A DNA stretch of 64,000 bases from Chryseobacterium hagamense (GCF_007991455.1 NZ_BJYJ01000004.1:62001-126000), one strand, 5' to 3'. Positions 43,513 to 53,461 are shown, counted from the stretch's first letter. A program made the numbers and translations. Notes: generated by a model from the letters alone, not told the origin.

Positions 43513-43532
43513 ATCCTGCATCACTGCAGGAT
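43513..43532. terminator. Hairpin terminator between convergent genes
   Basis: ATCCTGCA and TGCAGGAT form a stem with a 4-nt loop. The minus-strand T tract is better, so it may mainly serve the TPR gene. Confidence 0.65.
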
Positions 43533-43588
43533 CTATATTCAGTTTTAAAATTCAGTGAACCTTAAAACGCATCAGCTGAATTTCATTT

Positions 43589-44971
43589 TTATGAATTCCT
43601 TTTCTTCACTTTAGCCTTCACCTTTTTTACCTCGTCTCTGATGAAAGGATATTTCTTCTGCATATCCGTTACCAGAGAAGGATCCAGTTCCAATGCCTGA
43701 TGAAGCGACTCGGTACCTTTTTCATGGTCTTTCAGGTTGAAATAGCAGTTGCTCAGCTGGTAATACAGTTCAGCCCGGTGATGTGCTTTCAGAGCATTGT
43801 TTAAAAGCGTTACGGCTTCTTCATATTCCCCCAGAAGCATCAGCACTTCCGAATAGGCATACCAGTTGTAGAACCTTGCAGGTTCTGCATCCACCAGCTT
43901 TTTCAGGCACGAAAGGCTTTCTTCAAACTTTCCGGAATCGATGAACAGAAAAGCCAGCCTTTTCTGGTAATCCAGGTTATTTTCATTGAGATGAGTGGCT
44001 TCTTTTGCAAAATGCAGTGCTTCCGTCATTCCGCCCATGTCTTCGTAGATGTAGGACTGCTCCATCATAGCCAGATAAAACTGAGGATCTTCCCTCAGCG
44101 ATTTCTGAAAAGCGTTTAAAGCGACAATCGGCTGTTTCAATGCTTTGTAGCAAAGTCCGATTTTGTAGAAGGTAAATGCTTTGGTATATTCCAGTTCAAG
44201 CATTTCCTCATATACTTCGATTGCCTTTTTATACTGCCCCAATGCTTCATAGCAGGCTGCCTTGTTGGCATATACCCCTACCGAATTGGAATTGATGGCC
44301 AGCAGGTAATCGTACCCCCTAATGGCTTCTTCATAATTCTTCCTGTTGAAATAAAACTGCCCGTATTCAAACCACGCTATTTCGGAATAGGCAAATTCAT
44401 CCAGGTATTCATTCAGAAAGGCAATCGCCTCATCACTCTTATTCAGGTCTGCAAAGCACACCATGCAGTTTTCCAGGGAATACTCATCCGTAGGGTCTTC
44501 TTTAAGTGCTTTTTTGTAGTGTTTAAGAGCGTTGAAAGGGTCGCCCAGATTCACATACTCATCTGCAATAAAGTTGTGGAGGAAATTTTCTTCTTCTCTC
44601 AGCTCCAGTGCCTTTTTACAAATTTCAATGGATTTTTTAGGGTTTCCCAGATTCGAATAGTACTTCGCATAGCACACCAGAAAATCAGTGTTTTCCATAG
44701 AAGAGCCTTTCAGCTCATCGATCAGTGCTTTTGAAGTCGTATAATCTTCCCATTCCAGAAGGATTTCAAGTTTCTTGATCTTGATATCCAAAGAATTGGG
44801 ATGAAGCTTCAGTCCGTAATTCACCGCTACATCGGCATAATTAAAGTCTCCGAGCTCCAGATAATAAACAATAATGTCTTCCAGTTCTTCGGTATCGAAG
44901 TAGAACTCATCATTGTTATCCATCATTTCTTCGAACTTCTTTACAAGTTCATTTCCAAAATATTCTTCCAA
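43589..44971 (-). CDS. Tetratricopeptide repeat protein
   Basis: This 460-residue cytoplasmic protein is composed almost wholly of TPR units (for example ALKHYKKALKEDPTDEYSLEN and AIEVYEEMLELEYTKAF). The N-terminus is acidic and the C-terminus basic. It has no signal peptide. It is probably a protein-interaction scaffold; no specific role can be assigned. Confidence 0.88.
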   Translation of the reverse strand: MEEYFGNELVKKFEEMMDNNDEFYFDTEELEDIIVYYLELGDFNYADVAVNYGLKLHPNSLDIKIKKLEILLEWEDYTTSKALIDELKGSSMENTDFLVCYAKYYSNLGNPKKSIEICKKALELREEENFLHNFIADEYVNLGDPFNALKHYKKALKEDPTDEYSLENCMVCFADLNKSDEAIAFLNEYLDEFAYSEIAWFEYGQFYFNRKNYEEAIRGYDYLLAINSNSVGVYANKAACYEALGQYKKAIEVYEEMLELEYTKAFTFYKIGLCYKALKQPIVALNAFQKSLREDPQFYLAMMEQSYIYEDMGGMTEALHFAKEATHLNENNLDYQKRLAFLFIDSGKFEESLSCLKKLVDAEPARFYNWYAYSEVLMLLGEYEEAVTLLNNALKAHHRAELYYQLSNCYFNLKDHEKGTESLHQALELDPSLVTDMQKKYPFIRDEVKKVKAKVKKRNS

Positions 44972-45196
44972 TACTTGTATCCTTAGTCAATCAATGTCTG
45001 AATATGCTTACAAACCTCGATAAACTTCATTTAAATTAATATTACTTCTGAAATTTAAGATTCAAAAGGTATGCAAAGTTGCGAAATTTTTTCGACATTC
45101 CTCTTCGTAAATTTCTATTTTAAAGATAGTAAAAAGAACATCATTCCCAAATCATTGTGGATAAAAAAAATGGAATTATCAATAATTTAACGTTTT

Positions 45197-45213
45197 GATA
45201 ATAGTTGATTATC
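45197..45213. repeat. Palindrome GATAAT-N5-ATTATC
   Basis: Perfect 6-bp arms in the gap between the TPR gene and glmM. It may be a regulator site for the TPR gene; this is uncertain. Confidence 0.3.
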
Positions 45214-45249
45214 GCAGCATCTGACCAATTATTCAGACATTAAATCATT

Positions 45250-45280
45250 AAAAAAAGAACGGAACAAACAGTCCCGTTCT
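45250..45280 (-). terminator. Terminator of glmM
   Basis: The AGAACGG/CCGTTCT stem is followed on the minus strand by a T7 tract just past the glmM stop. Confidence 0.85.
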
Positions 45281-45288
45281 CATCAGTT

Positions 45289-46674
45289 CTATCCGATCAG
45301 GCTTCTGATCTTTGCGATGATATCATCTCCCAGCTGATCCGCTTCTTCCTGAGATCGGGCTTCCGTATAAATTCTGATAATCGGTTCCGTGTTGGATTTT
45401 CTGAGGTGCACCCAGTTGTTTTCAAAATCTATTTTTACCCCATCCACGGTAGATACTTCTTCGTTCCGGTATTCTTTTTCCATTTGGGATAAAATATCAT
45501 CTACGTTGATTTCCGGGGTAAGCTCAATCTTCTTTTTTCCCATGAAATAAGCCGGGTAGCCTGCCCTTAATTCGGAAACCGTTTTATTTTCTTTCGCCAG
45601 GTGTGTTAAGAACAAGGCTACCCCTACCAATGAATCTCTTCCGTAATGGAGATCCGGGTAAATGATGCCGCCGTTTCCTTCACCTCCGATCACGGCATTT
45701 TTTTCCTTCATCAGGGTCACTACATTCACCTCTCCTACTGCACTGGCAAAGTACTCCGATTGGTGTGCCCGGGCAACATCCCGTAAAGCACGGCTGGAAG
45801 AAAGGTTGGAAACAGCCACGCCGTTTTTATGTTTCAGTAAATAATCCGCTACGGCCACCAGGGTATATTCTTCCCCGAACATTTCGCCTTTTTCATCAAT
45901 CAAGGCCAGTCGGTCCACATCCGGATCGACAACGATCCCGACATCGGCCCCTTCTTTTTTTATCAGCCCGCAGATATCGCCCAGGTGTTCTTTCAGCGGT
46001 TCCGGATTGTGCGGGAAATGACCCGTCGGCTCACAGTATAGTTTCACGGTTTCGCAGCCGAGCTGATCCAGCAGCATCGGAATGGCAATTCCGCCTGTAG
46101 AGTTCACGGCATCCAGCACTACTTTAAATTTCTTTGCCTTAATCGCTTCCGCATCTACCATCGGAAGATTTAAAATCTGCCGGATATGGATATCAAAAGC
46201 GTCATCCCTGGTCTCGTATTTTCCCAGGTCATCCACTTCCGCATAATTGAAGTCTTCACTTTCAGCCAGTGCCAGTACGTCTGCTCCGTCTTCGCCGCTG
46301 ATGAACTCTCCTTTGTCATTTAAAAGCTTGAGTGCATTCCATTGTTTCGGGTTGTGGGAAGCGGTAAGGATGATGCCGCCGTCAGCCTTCAGTTCGGGAA
46401 CCATGATTTCAACCGTCGGCGTTGTAGAAAGTCCCAGATCCACCACATGGATCCCAAGTCCCTGCAATGTTGCTGAAACCAGCGAGGAAACCATCTGTCC
46501 TGAAATCCGGGCATCTCTTCCGATGACCAGCGTCAGGTCCTTTTTATTTTTGTTGTTCTGAAGCCAGGTTCCGAATGCCGAAGCGAATTTCACTACATCC
46601 AGCGGGGTCAGGTTATCATTTACTTTTCCGCCAATGGTTCCGCGGATCCCTGAAATACTTTTTATTAATGACAT
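45289..46674 (-). CDS. glmM: Phosphoglucosamine mutase GlmM
   Basis: This 461-residue alpha-D-phosphohexomutase has the phosphoserine motif TASHNPKQWN (S106), the metal loop DPDVDR and the phosphate-binding RKSNTEPIIRIY. It most likely converts glucosamine-6-P to glucosamine-1-P for UDP-GlcNAc, supplying the mur pathway encoded earlier in the window. A phosphomannomutase role cannot be excluded. A TACTTTTG element is at 46747-46754 on the minus strand. Confidence 0.85.
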   Translation of the reverse strand: MSLIKSISGIRGTIGGKVNDNLTPLDVVKFASAFGTWLQNNKNKKDLTLVIGRDARISGQMVSSLVSATLQGLGIHVVDLGLSTTPTVEIMVPELKADGGIILTASHNPKQWNALKLLNDKGEFISGEDGADVLALAESEDFNYAEVDDLGKYETRDDAFDIHIRQILNLPMVDAEAIKAKKFKVVLDAVNSTGGIAIPMLLDQLGCETVKLYCEPTGHFPHNPEPLKEHLGDICGLIKKEGADVGIVVDPDVDRLALIDEKGEMFGEEYTLVAVADYLLKHKNGVAVSNLSSSRALRDVARAHQSEYFASAVGEVNVVTLMKEKNAVIGGEGNGGIIYPDLHYGRDSLVGVALFLTHLAKENKTVSELRAGYPAYFMGKKKIELTPEINVDDILSQMEKEYRNEEVSTVDGVKIDFENNWVHLRKSNTEPIIRIYTEARSQEEADQLGDDIIAKIRSLIG

Positions 46675-46746
46675 TTTATATTTTATTTATACATTTTCCT
46701 GTTGTATCATTTTACTGATGCCGGGAAAATAATGTTAAATTTTGTT

Positions 46747-46754
46747 CAAAAGTA
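46747..46754 (-). promoter_or_regulatory. Putative -7 element of glmM
   Basis: TACTTTTG on the minus strand, 72 nt upstream of the glmM ATG. No -33 is evident. Confidence 0.45.
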
Positions 46755-46808
46755 CAAATAAAACTCTTGACTGGTATGGGAAATAAATCATTCAGTTGAT
46801 CGCAGAAC

Positions 46809-46832
46809 AGAAAAAGCCGCTTTAAAGCGGCC
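46809..46832 (-). terminator. Terminator of the feo operon
   Basis: The perfect palindrome GCCGCTTTAAAGCGGC (46816-46831) is followed by TTTTT on the minus strand, about 30 nt past the last feo gene. Confidence 0.85.
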
Positions 46833-46859
46833 TATAGATTTTTAATAGAATCAGTTAGG

Positions 46860-47012
46860 TTAAGAACACCCGCAATCCTTATCGCAGCCGTTTCTTTTGG
46901 AGCTGAATTTTTTCGGTGCAAAATTTTTCCTGAGGACCCTGAACAGGGAATAGCAGGCGAATGCAACGATGAGAAGAACAATGATGTATTGTAAGATGAG
47001 TGAAGTATCCAT
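46860..47012 (-). CDS. FeoB-associated Cys-rich membrane protein
   Basis: This protein has 50 residues from the ATG at 47012, which overlaps the feoB stop by one base. A longer frame (to 47138) lies within feoB and is rejected. It has one membrane helix (about 5-24) and a basic tail ending CDKDCGCS. Small proteins of this type follow feoB in many bacteria and are thought to support ferrous iron transport, like FeoC or a metal-handling accessory. Confidence 0.85.
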   Translation of the reverse strand: MDTSLILQYIIVLLIVAFACYSLFRVLRKNFAPKKFSSKRNGCDKDCGCS

Positions 47013-49048
47013 TATTTTAAGATCTGGTAAGCTATCATCGACACAAAGTAGGCCAAACCGGTCATCATCGCTACCTGCAGGCCGGTCCATTTCCAGCTTT
47101 TGGTCTCTCTGTAGACTACTGCCAGTGTGGAAACACACTGCATTGCAAATGCGTAAAACAAAAGGACGGAAACTCCCGTGGCAAAGCTGAAGACTTTTTC
47201 GCCGTCCGGTTTTATGTCACGCCTCATTTTATCGATAACTTTTACTTCGGGAGCATCATCTTCCAGGCTGTATAAAGTGGACATTGTACCTACGAAAACC
47301 TCTCTTGCAACAAAACTGGTAAGGATTCCCACCCCCATTTTCCAGTCGTAGCCCAGTGGGGCAATCACAGGTTCAATACCTTTCCCCATCTTAGCGAGGT
47401 ACGAATGATCCAGCTCCACATTGGTCGCCACAAACTGATCCGGACGCTGTTTCGGTCCGAAATAGCTCAGGAACCAGATGATGATGCTGACGATGAAAAT
47501 AATTTTTCCCGCTCCGGTAATAAATTCCCAGACCTTCCCCAAAACCATTTTCAGATCATAGAGAAAAAGCGGTTTTTTATAGGTCGGCAGATCCATTACC
47601 AGATAGGTTTTTCCTTTATTTTTAATAAATCTTTTAAGTGCCGCCGCCGAAAACAGGGCTACCAGGAAGCCCAGCAGGTACATGCCCATTAATACCAGCG
47701 CCTTATATTTAATCCCCAGAAAAGAGCCGTCTGAAATAATAAGCCCGATAATGATGCTGTATACCGGCAGCCTTGCCGAACATGTCATAAAAGGCGTTAC
47801 CAGAATAGTCAACAGTCTTTCCTTGAGGTTCTCAATATTCCGGGTGGAAATTACGGCCGGAATGGCACACGCCGTTCCTGAAACCAGTGGAACGATACTT
47901 TTTCCGTTTAATCCGAACGGCCGGAGAAGCCGGTCCATCAGGAAGACCACCCTGGCCATATATCCTGAGTCTTCAAGCAGATACAGAAAATATAAAAGGA
48001 TCCCGATCTGCGGCGCAAAAACCACAATCCCGCCAATCCCCGGAACAATTCCGTTTGAAATCAAAGAATTGACCGGACCTTCGGGCAAATGTTCCGAAGT
48101 GAAAGCGGCCAGCCATGAAAAAAAAGTGTCAATCCAGTCCATCGGATATTCGGCAAGGAAAAAGACGCTCTGGAAGATGACGAGTAAAATCATCAGGAAT
48201 ACCACATATCCCCAGAATTTATGAACCAGGACCTTATCTAATTTCTCCGTTAATAATTCTTTGAACTGCGGCTTTTTAGAAATCACATCCGCTAAGATTT
48301 TATCAATATGCTGGTATCTCCGGACTGTTTCCTGCACCTGTAGCCTTTTTGGGACCAGGCTTTTGGAATCCGGCTCCTCGATCAGTCCGACAATGGATTC
48401 TATTTTGCCAAGGTCCGCTCCCATTGATAGGCTCATCCAGGCTTTATATTCGTTATCCAAGCCTTTATGGGAAGCTAATTTCTGAATAAAACCTTTATGT
48501 TCAGCCGGAGTTTCAAAGGAAACCCGGTCTGCCTTTACAAATTGATGATGAAGGACGGCTTCCTTGAGATCGTCTATTCCAACCTGCTCTTTCGCATTGG
48601 TCTGGATAATTTTTATGCCTAAAGCTTCGGAAAATCTCTGAATGTCAATCGTAATCCCCCTTCTTTCCGCCTGGTCGATCTGATTGACCACCAGAATCAT
48701 CGGAATTTCCAGATCCTGGATCTGCTGAAACAGCAGCAGCCCTCTTTTCAGGCTCAATGCTTCAAGGATATAAATAACGCCGGCATAATTTTCCTGCTCA
48801 TCGATCAGGAATTTAGAAAAGATCGCTTCATCTTCAGAACTGGGATAAATGCTGTAAGAACCCGGCAGATCGATGATTTCCACCTCTTCGTTTTTGTAGG
48901 TATAGGTTCCGGAGTGGCTGGCTACGGTAACCCCGGCATAGTTTCCGGTTTTCTGTTTTTTGTTGCTTAAGGCATTGAAAACCGTCGACTTCCCTACATT
49001 GGGGTTTCCGACTAAAAGCACCTGTTTTTTCTGACTGTCCTGCATCAA
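47012..49048 (-). CDS. feoB: Ferrous iron transporter FeoB
   Basis: This 678-residue protein has an N-terminal G domain with GNPNVGKST and DLPGSYS, then a GDI-like helical domain and a membrane transporter domain with two gate regions (for example GTACAIPAV and MTCSARLPVY, with the metal-linked cysteines). It imports Fe2+ across the inner membrane. It overlaps feoA by 4 nt and the small Cys-rich gene by 1 nt. Confidence 0.96.
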   Translation of the reverse strand: MMQDSQKKQVLLVGNPNVGKSTVFNALSNKKQKTGNYAGVTVASHSGTYTYKNEEVEIIDLPGSYSIYPSSEDEAIFSKFLIDEQENYAGVIYILEALSLKRGLLLFQQIQDLEIPMILVVNQIDQAERRGITIDIQRFSEALGIKIIQTNAKEQVGIDDLKEAVLHHQFVKADRVSFETPAEHKGFIQKLASHKGLDNEYKAWMSLSMGADLGKIESIVGLIEEPDSKSLVPKRLQVQETVRRYQHIDKILADVISKKPQFKELLTEKLDKVLVHKFWGYVVFLMILLVIFQSVFFLAEYPMDWIDTFFSWLAAFTSEHLPEGPVNSLISNGIVPGIGGIVVFAPQIGILLYFLYLLEDSGYMARVVFLMDRLLRPFGLNGKSIVPLVSGTACAIPAVISTRNIENLKERLLTILVTPFMTCSARLPVYSIIIGLIISDGSFLGIKYKALVLMGMYLLGFLVALFSAAALKRFIKNKGKTYLVMDLPTYKKPLFLYDLKMVLGKVWEFITGAGKIIFIVSIIIWFLSYFGPKQRPDQFVATNVELDHSYLAKMGKGIEPVIAPLGYDWKMGVGILTSFVAREVFVGTMSTLYSLEDDAPEVKVIDKMRRDIKPDGEKVFSFATGVSVLLFYAFAMQCVSTLAVVYRETKSWKWTGLQVAMMTGLAYFVSMIAYQILK

Positions 49049-49299
49049 TTCAATTCTTCAACAATAATATAGTTGCCTTCTTCCTCACGAAGGGCAATGC
49101 GGCTTTTTTCGTCGCCGAATTCCACATACATCGGTCCGCTGAAAGGAGCCTGGTATAAAATCCGGAAAGCGGTTTCGGGAAGAAGCCCCATCTCAATGAT
49201 TTTATTAGGCATTTTCAGGCTGTCGTTATCATACCCCAGTATCTTTCCCATCTTGTTTTTGGGAAAACCACTCAACTTATGTAAACCTCTATCTTTCAA
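49045..49299 (-). CDS. feoA: Ferrous iron transport protein FeoA
   Basis: This 84-residue cytoplasmic SH3-like protein has RGLHKLSGFPKNKMGKILGYD near the N-terminus, EMGLLPE and RIALREEEGNYIIV. It is thought to interact with FeoB. It is the first gene of the feo operon; a probable iron-responsive promoter lies directly upstream. Confidence 0.93.
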   Translation of the reverse strand: MKDRGLHKLSGFPKNKMGKILGYDNDSLKMPNKIIEMGLLPETAFRILYQAPFSGPMYVEFGDEKSRIALREEEGNYIIVEELN

Positions 49300-49319
49300 A
49301 GCCAGGATTTTTGTGTCTG

Positions 49320-49350
49320 CAAATATACGCTATTTAAATTTAATCTAAAT
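49320..49350 (-). promoter_or_regulatory. feo promoter with palindromic operator
   Basis: On the minus strand TATATTTG (49320-49327) is the -7 element. Directly upstream, between -7 and -33, is a 19-bp imperfect palindrome (49332-49350; arms ATTTAAATT/AATCTAAAT). Its placement suits a repressor such as a Fur or DtxR-type iron regulator. The regulator identity is inferred. Confidence 0.5.
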
Positions 49351-49370
49351 AACGTCAGGCCATGAAAAAA

Positions 49371-49404
49371 ATCAACCCAAATGCATGAAAACATTTGGGT
49401 TGAT
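49371..49404 (-). terminator. Terminator of the first GLPGLI gene
   Basis: Perfect 13-bp arms (ATCAACCCAAATG / CATTTGGGTTGAT) are followed by T7 on the minus strand. Confidence 0.9.
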
Positions 49405-49429
49405 CTGATATAATTAGTTAATATGAATG

Positions 49430-50341
49430 TTATTTTTTCTTCTTTTCCGTAGCAGCCGCTTGGGTAATCTCAATCGGATTATCGTTGGCATTAAAGAAAT
49501 CTTTATACATTTTTTCCTGTTTCTTCATCATATCCCCGATGGTCCCGTCCATTCCCGGAATTGATCTTGACATGATTTCCTGGGTCATCATAGGTCTTGC
49601 TGATGCAAAAGGATCCTTCTTGAAATCCCTGAAGGTCCTGTCGAACTTGTCTTTCGGCATTTCCGTCACTTTGGTTCCTACGTTTGAGATTTTCTCCATG
49701 TAAGTAAGCTCTTCCCAGTTCGGTACTTTTTTATTTCCCTGAAGTACCCATGAATAGTTTTTGCCGTCATCTTCAATCTTTACGATAAGCCCCGGAAGCC
49801 CTGAGAATTTATACGGACCATCCTGGAAAGGAAGCTCTGTGCTGAACCAGGCCGTCCACGTTCTTCCGCCGAATTCGGTAGTTGCTTTTTGAGCATTATA
49901 GGCTCCGATCTTTGCTTTATCATTTGAAATCTTCCAGTTGAATTTCAGATTTTCACTATAACCGATATTCATTGGGGTAAAACCGTTTGCAATCCTTTCG
50001 ATATATTCAATTTTCATATCCGGATATGTCTTCACGATCTTTTCCGAAAACTTGGGCATTTTAAAGGATTTGGATAAATCTTTGAATACACCGGCTTTCT
50101 GCATGGCATCAAACTGAACTTTAAGAATCGAATCCTGGCCGATGGCTGTATAGTCACGGTAAATGGATCTGTCTTTAACGATGTCCAGCGCCATGATCAC
50201 TTTCTCAAGCTTGGCAGAGTCTTTTCTGGGCTTGAAGGTAAGCTCATAGAAAAAACGGTTGGCCGTTTCCTTTGAGTCGCTGTTCTGAGCGTTTGCAAAT
50301 GCAAAAATGGCAATCAGGAATATTGAAAATAGCTTTTTCAT
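49430..50341 (-). CDS. GLPGLI family protein (303 residues)
   Basis: A signal peptide (about 1-18, cleavage after ANA) precedes a secreted beta-rich protein with the family hallmark YKFSGLPGLIVKI (GLPGLI at 181-186). The family is largely confined to Bacteroidota and has no established function. The C-terminus ends in a Lys run without a T9SS signature. It is the only one of the three in this window with its own terminator, next to an outer-membrane beta-barrel gene. Confidence 0.9.
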   Translation of the reverse strand: MKKLFSIFLIAIFAFANAQNSDSKETANRFFYELTFKPRKDSAKLEKVIMALDIVKDRSIYRDYTAIGQDSILKVQFDAMQKAGVFKDLSKSFKMPKFSEKIVKTYPDMKIEYIERIANGFTPMNIGYSENLKFNWKISNDKAKIGAYNAQKATTEFGGRTWTAWFSTELPFQDGPYKFSGLPGLIVKIEDDGKNYSWVLQGNKKVPNWEELTYMEKISNVGTKVTEMPKDKFDRTFRDFKKDPFASARPMMTQEIMSRSIPGMDGTIGDMMKKQEKMYKDFFNANDNPIEITQAAATEKKKK

Positions 50342-50543
50342 TTTAATAAAACTGTTTATAGGATTAGTTAACGCTTTCCGGCTTTTGTTACAGATTTTTT
50401 TATTTTTTATTTTTATCGACTTGTTATAAATTGATTTACAGAATAATTAATGATGAGTTTGATATGTTGTATGCCGTTATAAAGCGATCTGCTGAAGATT
50501 TGAATATTTTTAAAACCTTCATATTGGCAGGGATCAATAAAAT

Positions 50544-50573
50544 AGGCTGCCCTTTTGGGACAGCCTGTTTTTA
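50544..50573. terminator. Terminator downstream of the outer-membrane gene
   Basis: The AGGCTGCCC/GGGACAGCCT stem has T-rich flanks on both strands. Confidence 0.8.
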
Positions 50574-50590
50574 AATATATTAAAATCCGT

Positions 50591-53290
50591 TTATTTAAAA
50601 TTGAATTTTACCGTAAACATCACCTGGCTCGGGCGGAGCTGGATTCTGGTAAAAGAAGTACTCTGAGGATTGATATCATACGTTTCAAATACTCTTTTAT
50701 TGGCAATGTTCATCCATTTTACTTCAAAGTCTATTTTTTTCTTAGACCACGTAAACTGATAAGATACATCATAGAATCCGTTGTGGTATTTTTGATTTTG
50801 CGCATTGGTATTCACCTGATCCCAGTTGAATCCGATGGTATGATTTTCAATCGGGTAGAAGAAAAGGCCCAGGTTATGGGTAAATCCTGTTCTGGCCGCA
50901 TTTGAAATCACCTGTCCGGTACTTGTCTGTTTTGTTCTTGAGAAGCTGGCGTTGTAGTCAATACTCATCCAGCTGAAATACGTATTGTTGAACTTCAGGC
51001 CAAATGACTGGCTGTTGTTTTTATTGGTATACGAATCATCATTATAAAACGCATCAGACTTTACCGTATTATTACTGTAGTTAACGGAAGCATTTGTTTT
51101 GAATTTCGGGAAATACTTTCCTACTTCAAGATTATAGCCGTTATTCAATATGTGATTTTCCTGTTCCCTGTACTGCATTACCGTATACCCTGAAATAATT
51201 CTCGGATTAGAGATTAAATTTCTTCTGGCATCCGAATACCGGTAATTAATGTTAAAGAATAGGTTATTCAGGGGATTTCTGTATTCTAATCTCGTCCCTG
51301 CCGATTTATTGTTATTCTGAGGGATCGGATTGTTTGGATCCATCGTATTAATTCCGTTTGGTGAAGTCATTAAGAATCCGGAATAAGCTGTATTGATTTC
51401 TCCAAAGTTATTGTTGATATTGGCATTTACCGAAGCTTTCCAAAAAGAAGCAAAATTATACTGGGCAAAAACGCTCGGTTCAAAGGTTACTTTATTTACA
51501 TCTTTTGAAACCTGTCTTAAAGGATCACTGGCTTTAATATTATTGGAGTTTACCGGAAAGTTTGCATATAGCATCCAGGAATCACTCTTATAATTTACCC
51601 CGACACTTCCATAAGGTGTTGCCGTTGTATAACTTAAATCATTATTGTATCGTGAAGACAGTGTAGAATTCGGACCAGTAAAAGGATTGGTTATAATATT
51701 TGATAAACTCGAAACCAGATCCGTGGATTTAAAATTAAATCCGACTTCCGGGGTAAACGTCCATCCTTTTGCAGAAAACCCGATATTTGCAGAATGATTC
51801 GCTTCAAAAGTTTTAAGCCTTAAATTCTGGCTTACAAAATCTGCAGATGTAGGCAGAAATCCCGGAATTTGCAGGTAAGATGCCGGCGAAACCTCCAGGG
51901 ACTGTCTGTCGGTCTGATAACTGATATATGACAAAACATTGACCATCTTTTCTTTCCATGGAACAATGGTACTCAATGAGTTCTGGAAGGAAGTTGTAGG
52001 CGATTCCAATGCTTCGTCACCATGGCTTACAGGATTACCGTTGGCCGTTCTGTCGACAATTCCCCGGTCTGCATTCCAGTACTGAGAAAAGCTAGTGGTA
52101 TTTTTAAAAAATCCTTTTTTTGCATTTTTAGTGAAAATCAGTTCTCCTTTTGCCTTATCCGTATAGAAATTGTTGCGGATATTTTGAACGACCGTTGATG
52201 CAGGGGTATCCGTTGTTGCAAAAAATTCCTGTTGAGTATAAGATTCCCTTTCTACTGCATTATTTGTATAGTTTGCGTTGGCTTTAAGTTCCCATTCTTT
52301 TTTCTTATCGATATTGGTCAGGTAATTGGCAGAGACATAATGTACACTGTTCATCAGGTATCTTTTTACCGGAAGATTCGGAGCGCTTGCGTTCTCTACA
52401 TTCAGCCAGTCGTTTTGGGTTGCATTGATCCTTCTTCCTTCAAACCTGTTTCCGAAGGATAAGATATTTCCTTCATTTTCTACCTGCTCGCCGACATTAT
52501 TGGTTTTGTAATTGACCACCCACTGGCTTTTCTGGCCGAAAAACATAGGGGTCAGTTTAACGTTCCATAATAACGGGCTGGCTCCGACGCCCACTTCTCC
52601 CCTTCCGGTCATGGTCACGGAGTTTTTAAGCTTGATGTTGATAGCCGCCTGGTCCGAAGGCACCTTATCCTGTAAAATCTTTACCGGCTGGTGATTTTCC
52701 AGCACTTCCACTTTCTGTACGGCATCTTTCGGAAGCGAGTTGTTGATCGTTCCGTAGCCGCCTTCCATCAGGTCTTTTCCGTTGACGTAAAATTTGTTGA
52801 TAGCATTCCCCTGGTAAAGGATGGTTCCGTCCGTATTTACTTCAATTCCCGGCATTTTCTTCAGAACGTCGGCCAGGGTCCTGTCGCTTTTGCTGTCAAA
52901 AGCTTTCAGATCGTAAGAAATGGTATCGCCTCTCGCGGTGACCATTTTGGTTTTAAGCTTTACTTCTTTGATTTCCGTTGCTTCCGAATCCATCTTAAAG
53001 TTCAGGGTCTGATCGCTGTTGCTGATCTGTCTCGTCACCGACTTTTGGTTGAAAGCTTTTACTTTAAGATCCACATTGGATTCCGCAGATGTGAAAGTGA
53101 CCTTATATTCCCCTTTCGAATTGGTAATTCCGTAAGCAAGGATGGCATCCTTCCCCGGCTCTTCCACCGTTACGCTGGCACTGGGAATTCCAACCCCGTC
53201 TTCATCCGTGATTTTCCCTGAAACCGTTTTCTGTGCAAAAGCGATCACAGAGAAAAAAATCATCAGAAACAAAGAAATTTTCGTTTTCAT
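50591..53290 (-). CDS. Outer-membrane beta-barrel family protein (TonB receptor-like)
   Basis: This 899-residue protein has a signal peptide (cleavage after IAFA near residue 19), then a carboxypeptidase-regulatory-like domain (GKITDEDGVGIPSASVTV), a plug-like region (LADVLKKMPGIEV, FYVNGKDL, DAVQKVEVLE) and a long C-terminal beta barrel (OMP_b-brl_3 type) ending in VKFNFK. It is likely a TonB-linked transporter or receptor; the ligand is unknown. A GLPGLI gene follows on the same strand but beyond a terminator. Confidence 0.88.
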   Translation of the reverse strand: MKTKISLFLMIFFSVIAFAQKTVSGKITDEDGVGIPSASVTVEEPGKDAILAYGITNSKGEYKVTFTSAESNVDLKVKAFNQKSVTRQISNSDQTLNFKMDSEATEIKEVKLKTKMVTARGDTISYDLKAFDSKSDRTLADVLKKMPGIEVNTDGTILYQGNAINKFYVNGKDLMEGGYGTINNSLPKDAVQKVEVLENHQPVKILQDKVPSDQAAINIKLKNSVTMTGRGEVGVGASPLLWNVKLTPMFFGQKSQWVVNYKTNNVGEQVENEGNILSFGNRFEGRRINATQNDWLNVENASAPNLPVKRYLMNSVHYVSANYLTNIDKKKEWELKANANYTNNAVERESYTQQEFFATTDTPASTVVQNIRNNFYTDKAKGELIFTKNAKKGFFKNTTSFSQYWNADRGIVDRTANGNPVSHGDEALESPTTSFQNSLSTIVPWKEKMVNVLSYISYQTDRQSLEVSPASYLQIPGFLPTSADFVSQNLRLKTFEANHSANIGFSAKGWTFTPEVGFNFKSTDLVSSLSNIITNPFTGPNSTLSSRYNNDLSYTTATPYGSVGVNYKSDSWMLYANFPVNSNNIKASDPLRQVSKDVNKVTFEPSVFAQYNFASFWKASVNANINNNFGEINTAYSGFLMTSPNGINTMDPNNPIPQNNNKSAGTRLEYRNPLNNLFFNINYRYSDARRNLISNPRIISGYTVMQYREQENHILNNGYNLEVGKYFPKFKTNASVNYSNNTVKSDAFYNDDSYTNKNNSQSFGLKFNNTYFSWMSIDYNASFSRTKQTSTGQVISNAARTGFTHNLGLFFYPIENHTIGFNWDQVNTNAQNQKYHNGFYDVSYQFTWSKKKIDFEVKWMNIANKRVFETYDINPQSTSFTRIQLRPSQVMFTVKFNFK

Positions 53291-53391
53291 AATTTATTAT
53301 TTGACTAATTAGTTAATGGTTCCTTCATTTTGTTACACCTTTATAAAGATTGTATTCAAAGCGGAAAGTTAAAGCTTATCTTTTATCACTA

Positions 53392-53399
53392 CAAACATA
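53392..53399 (-). promoter_or_regulatory. Putative -7 element of the outer-membrane gene
   Basis: The minus strand reads TATGTTTG, about 100 nt upstream of the ATG. Confidence 0.35.
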
Positions 53400-53461
53400 G
53401 TTATATTTTTTGTATTTGCGAGCTTATTTTTTTCATCTGTCTTTCAAGAAGTCCGGAAAAA

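Noticed and set aside
47013..47138. Longer N-terminus for the Cys-rich Feo protein
   Set aside because: It would lie wholly within feoB in another frame; the ATG at 47012 gives a normal small membrane protein.
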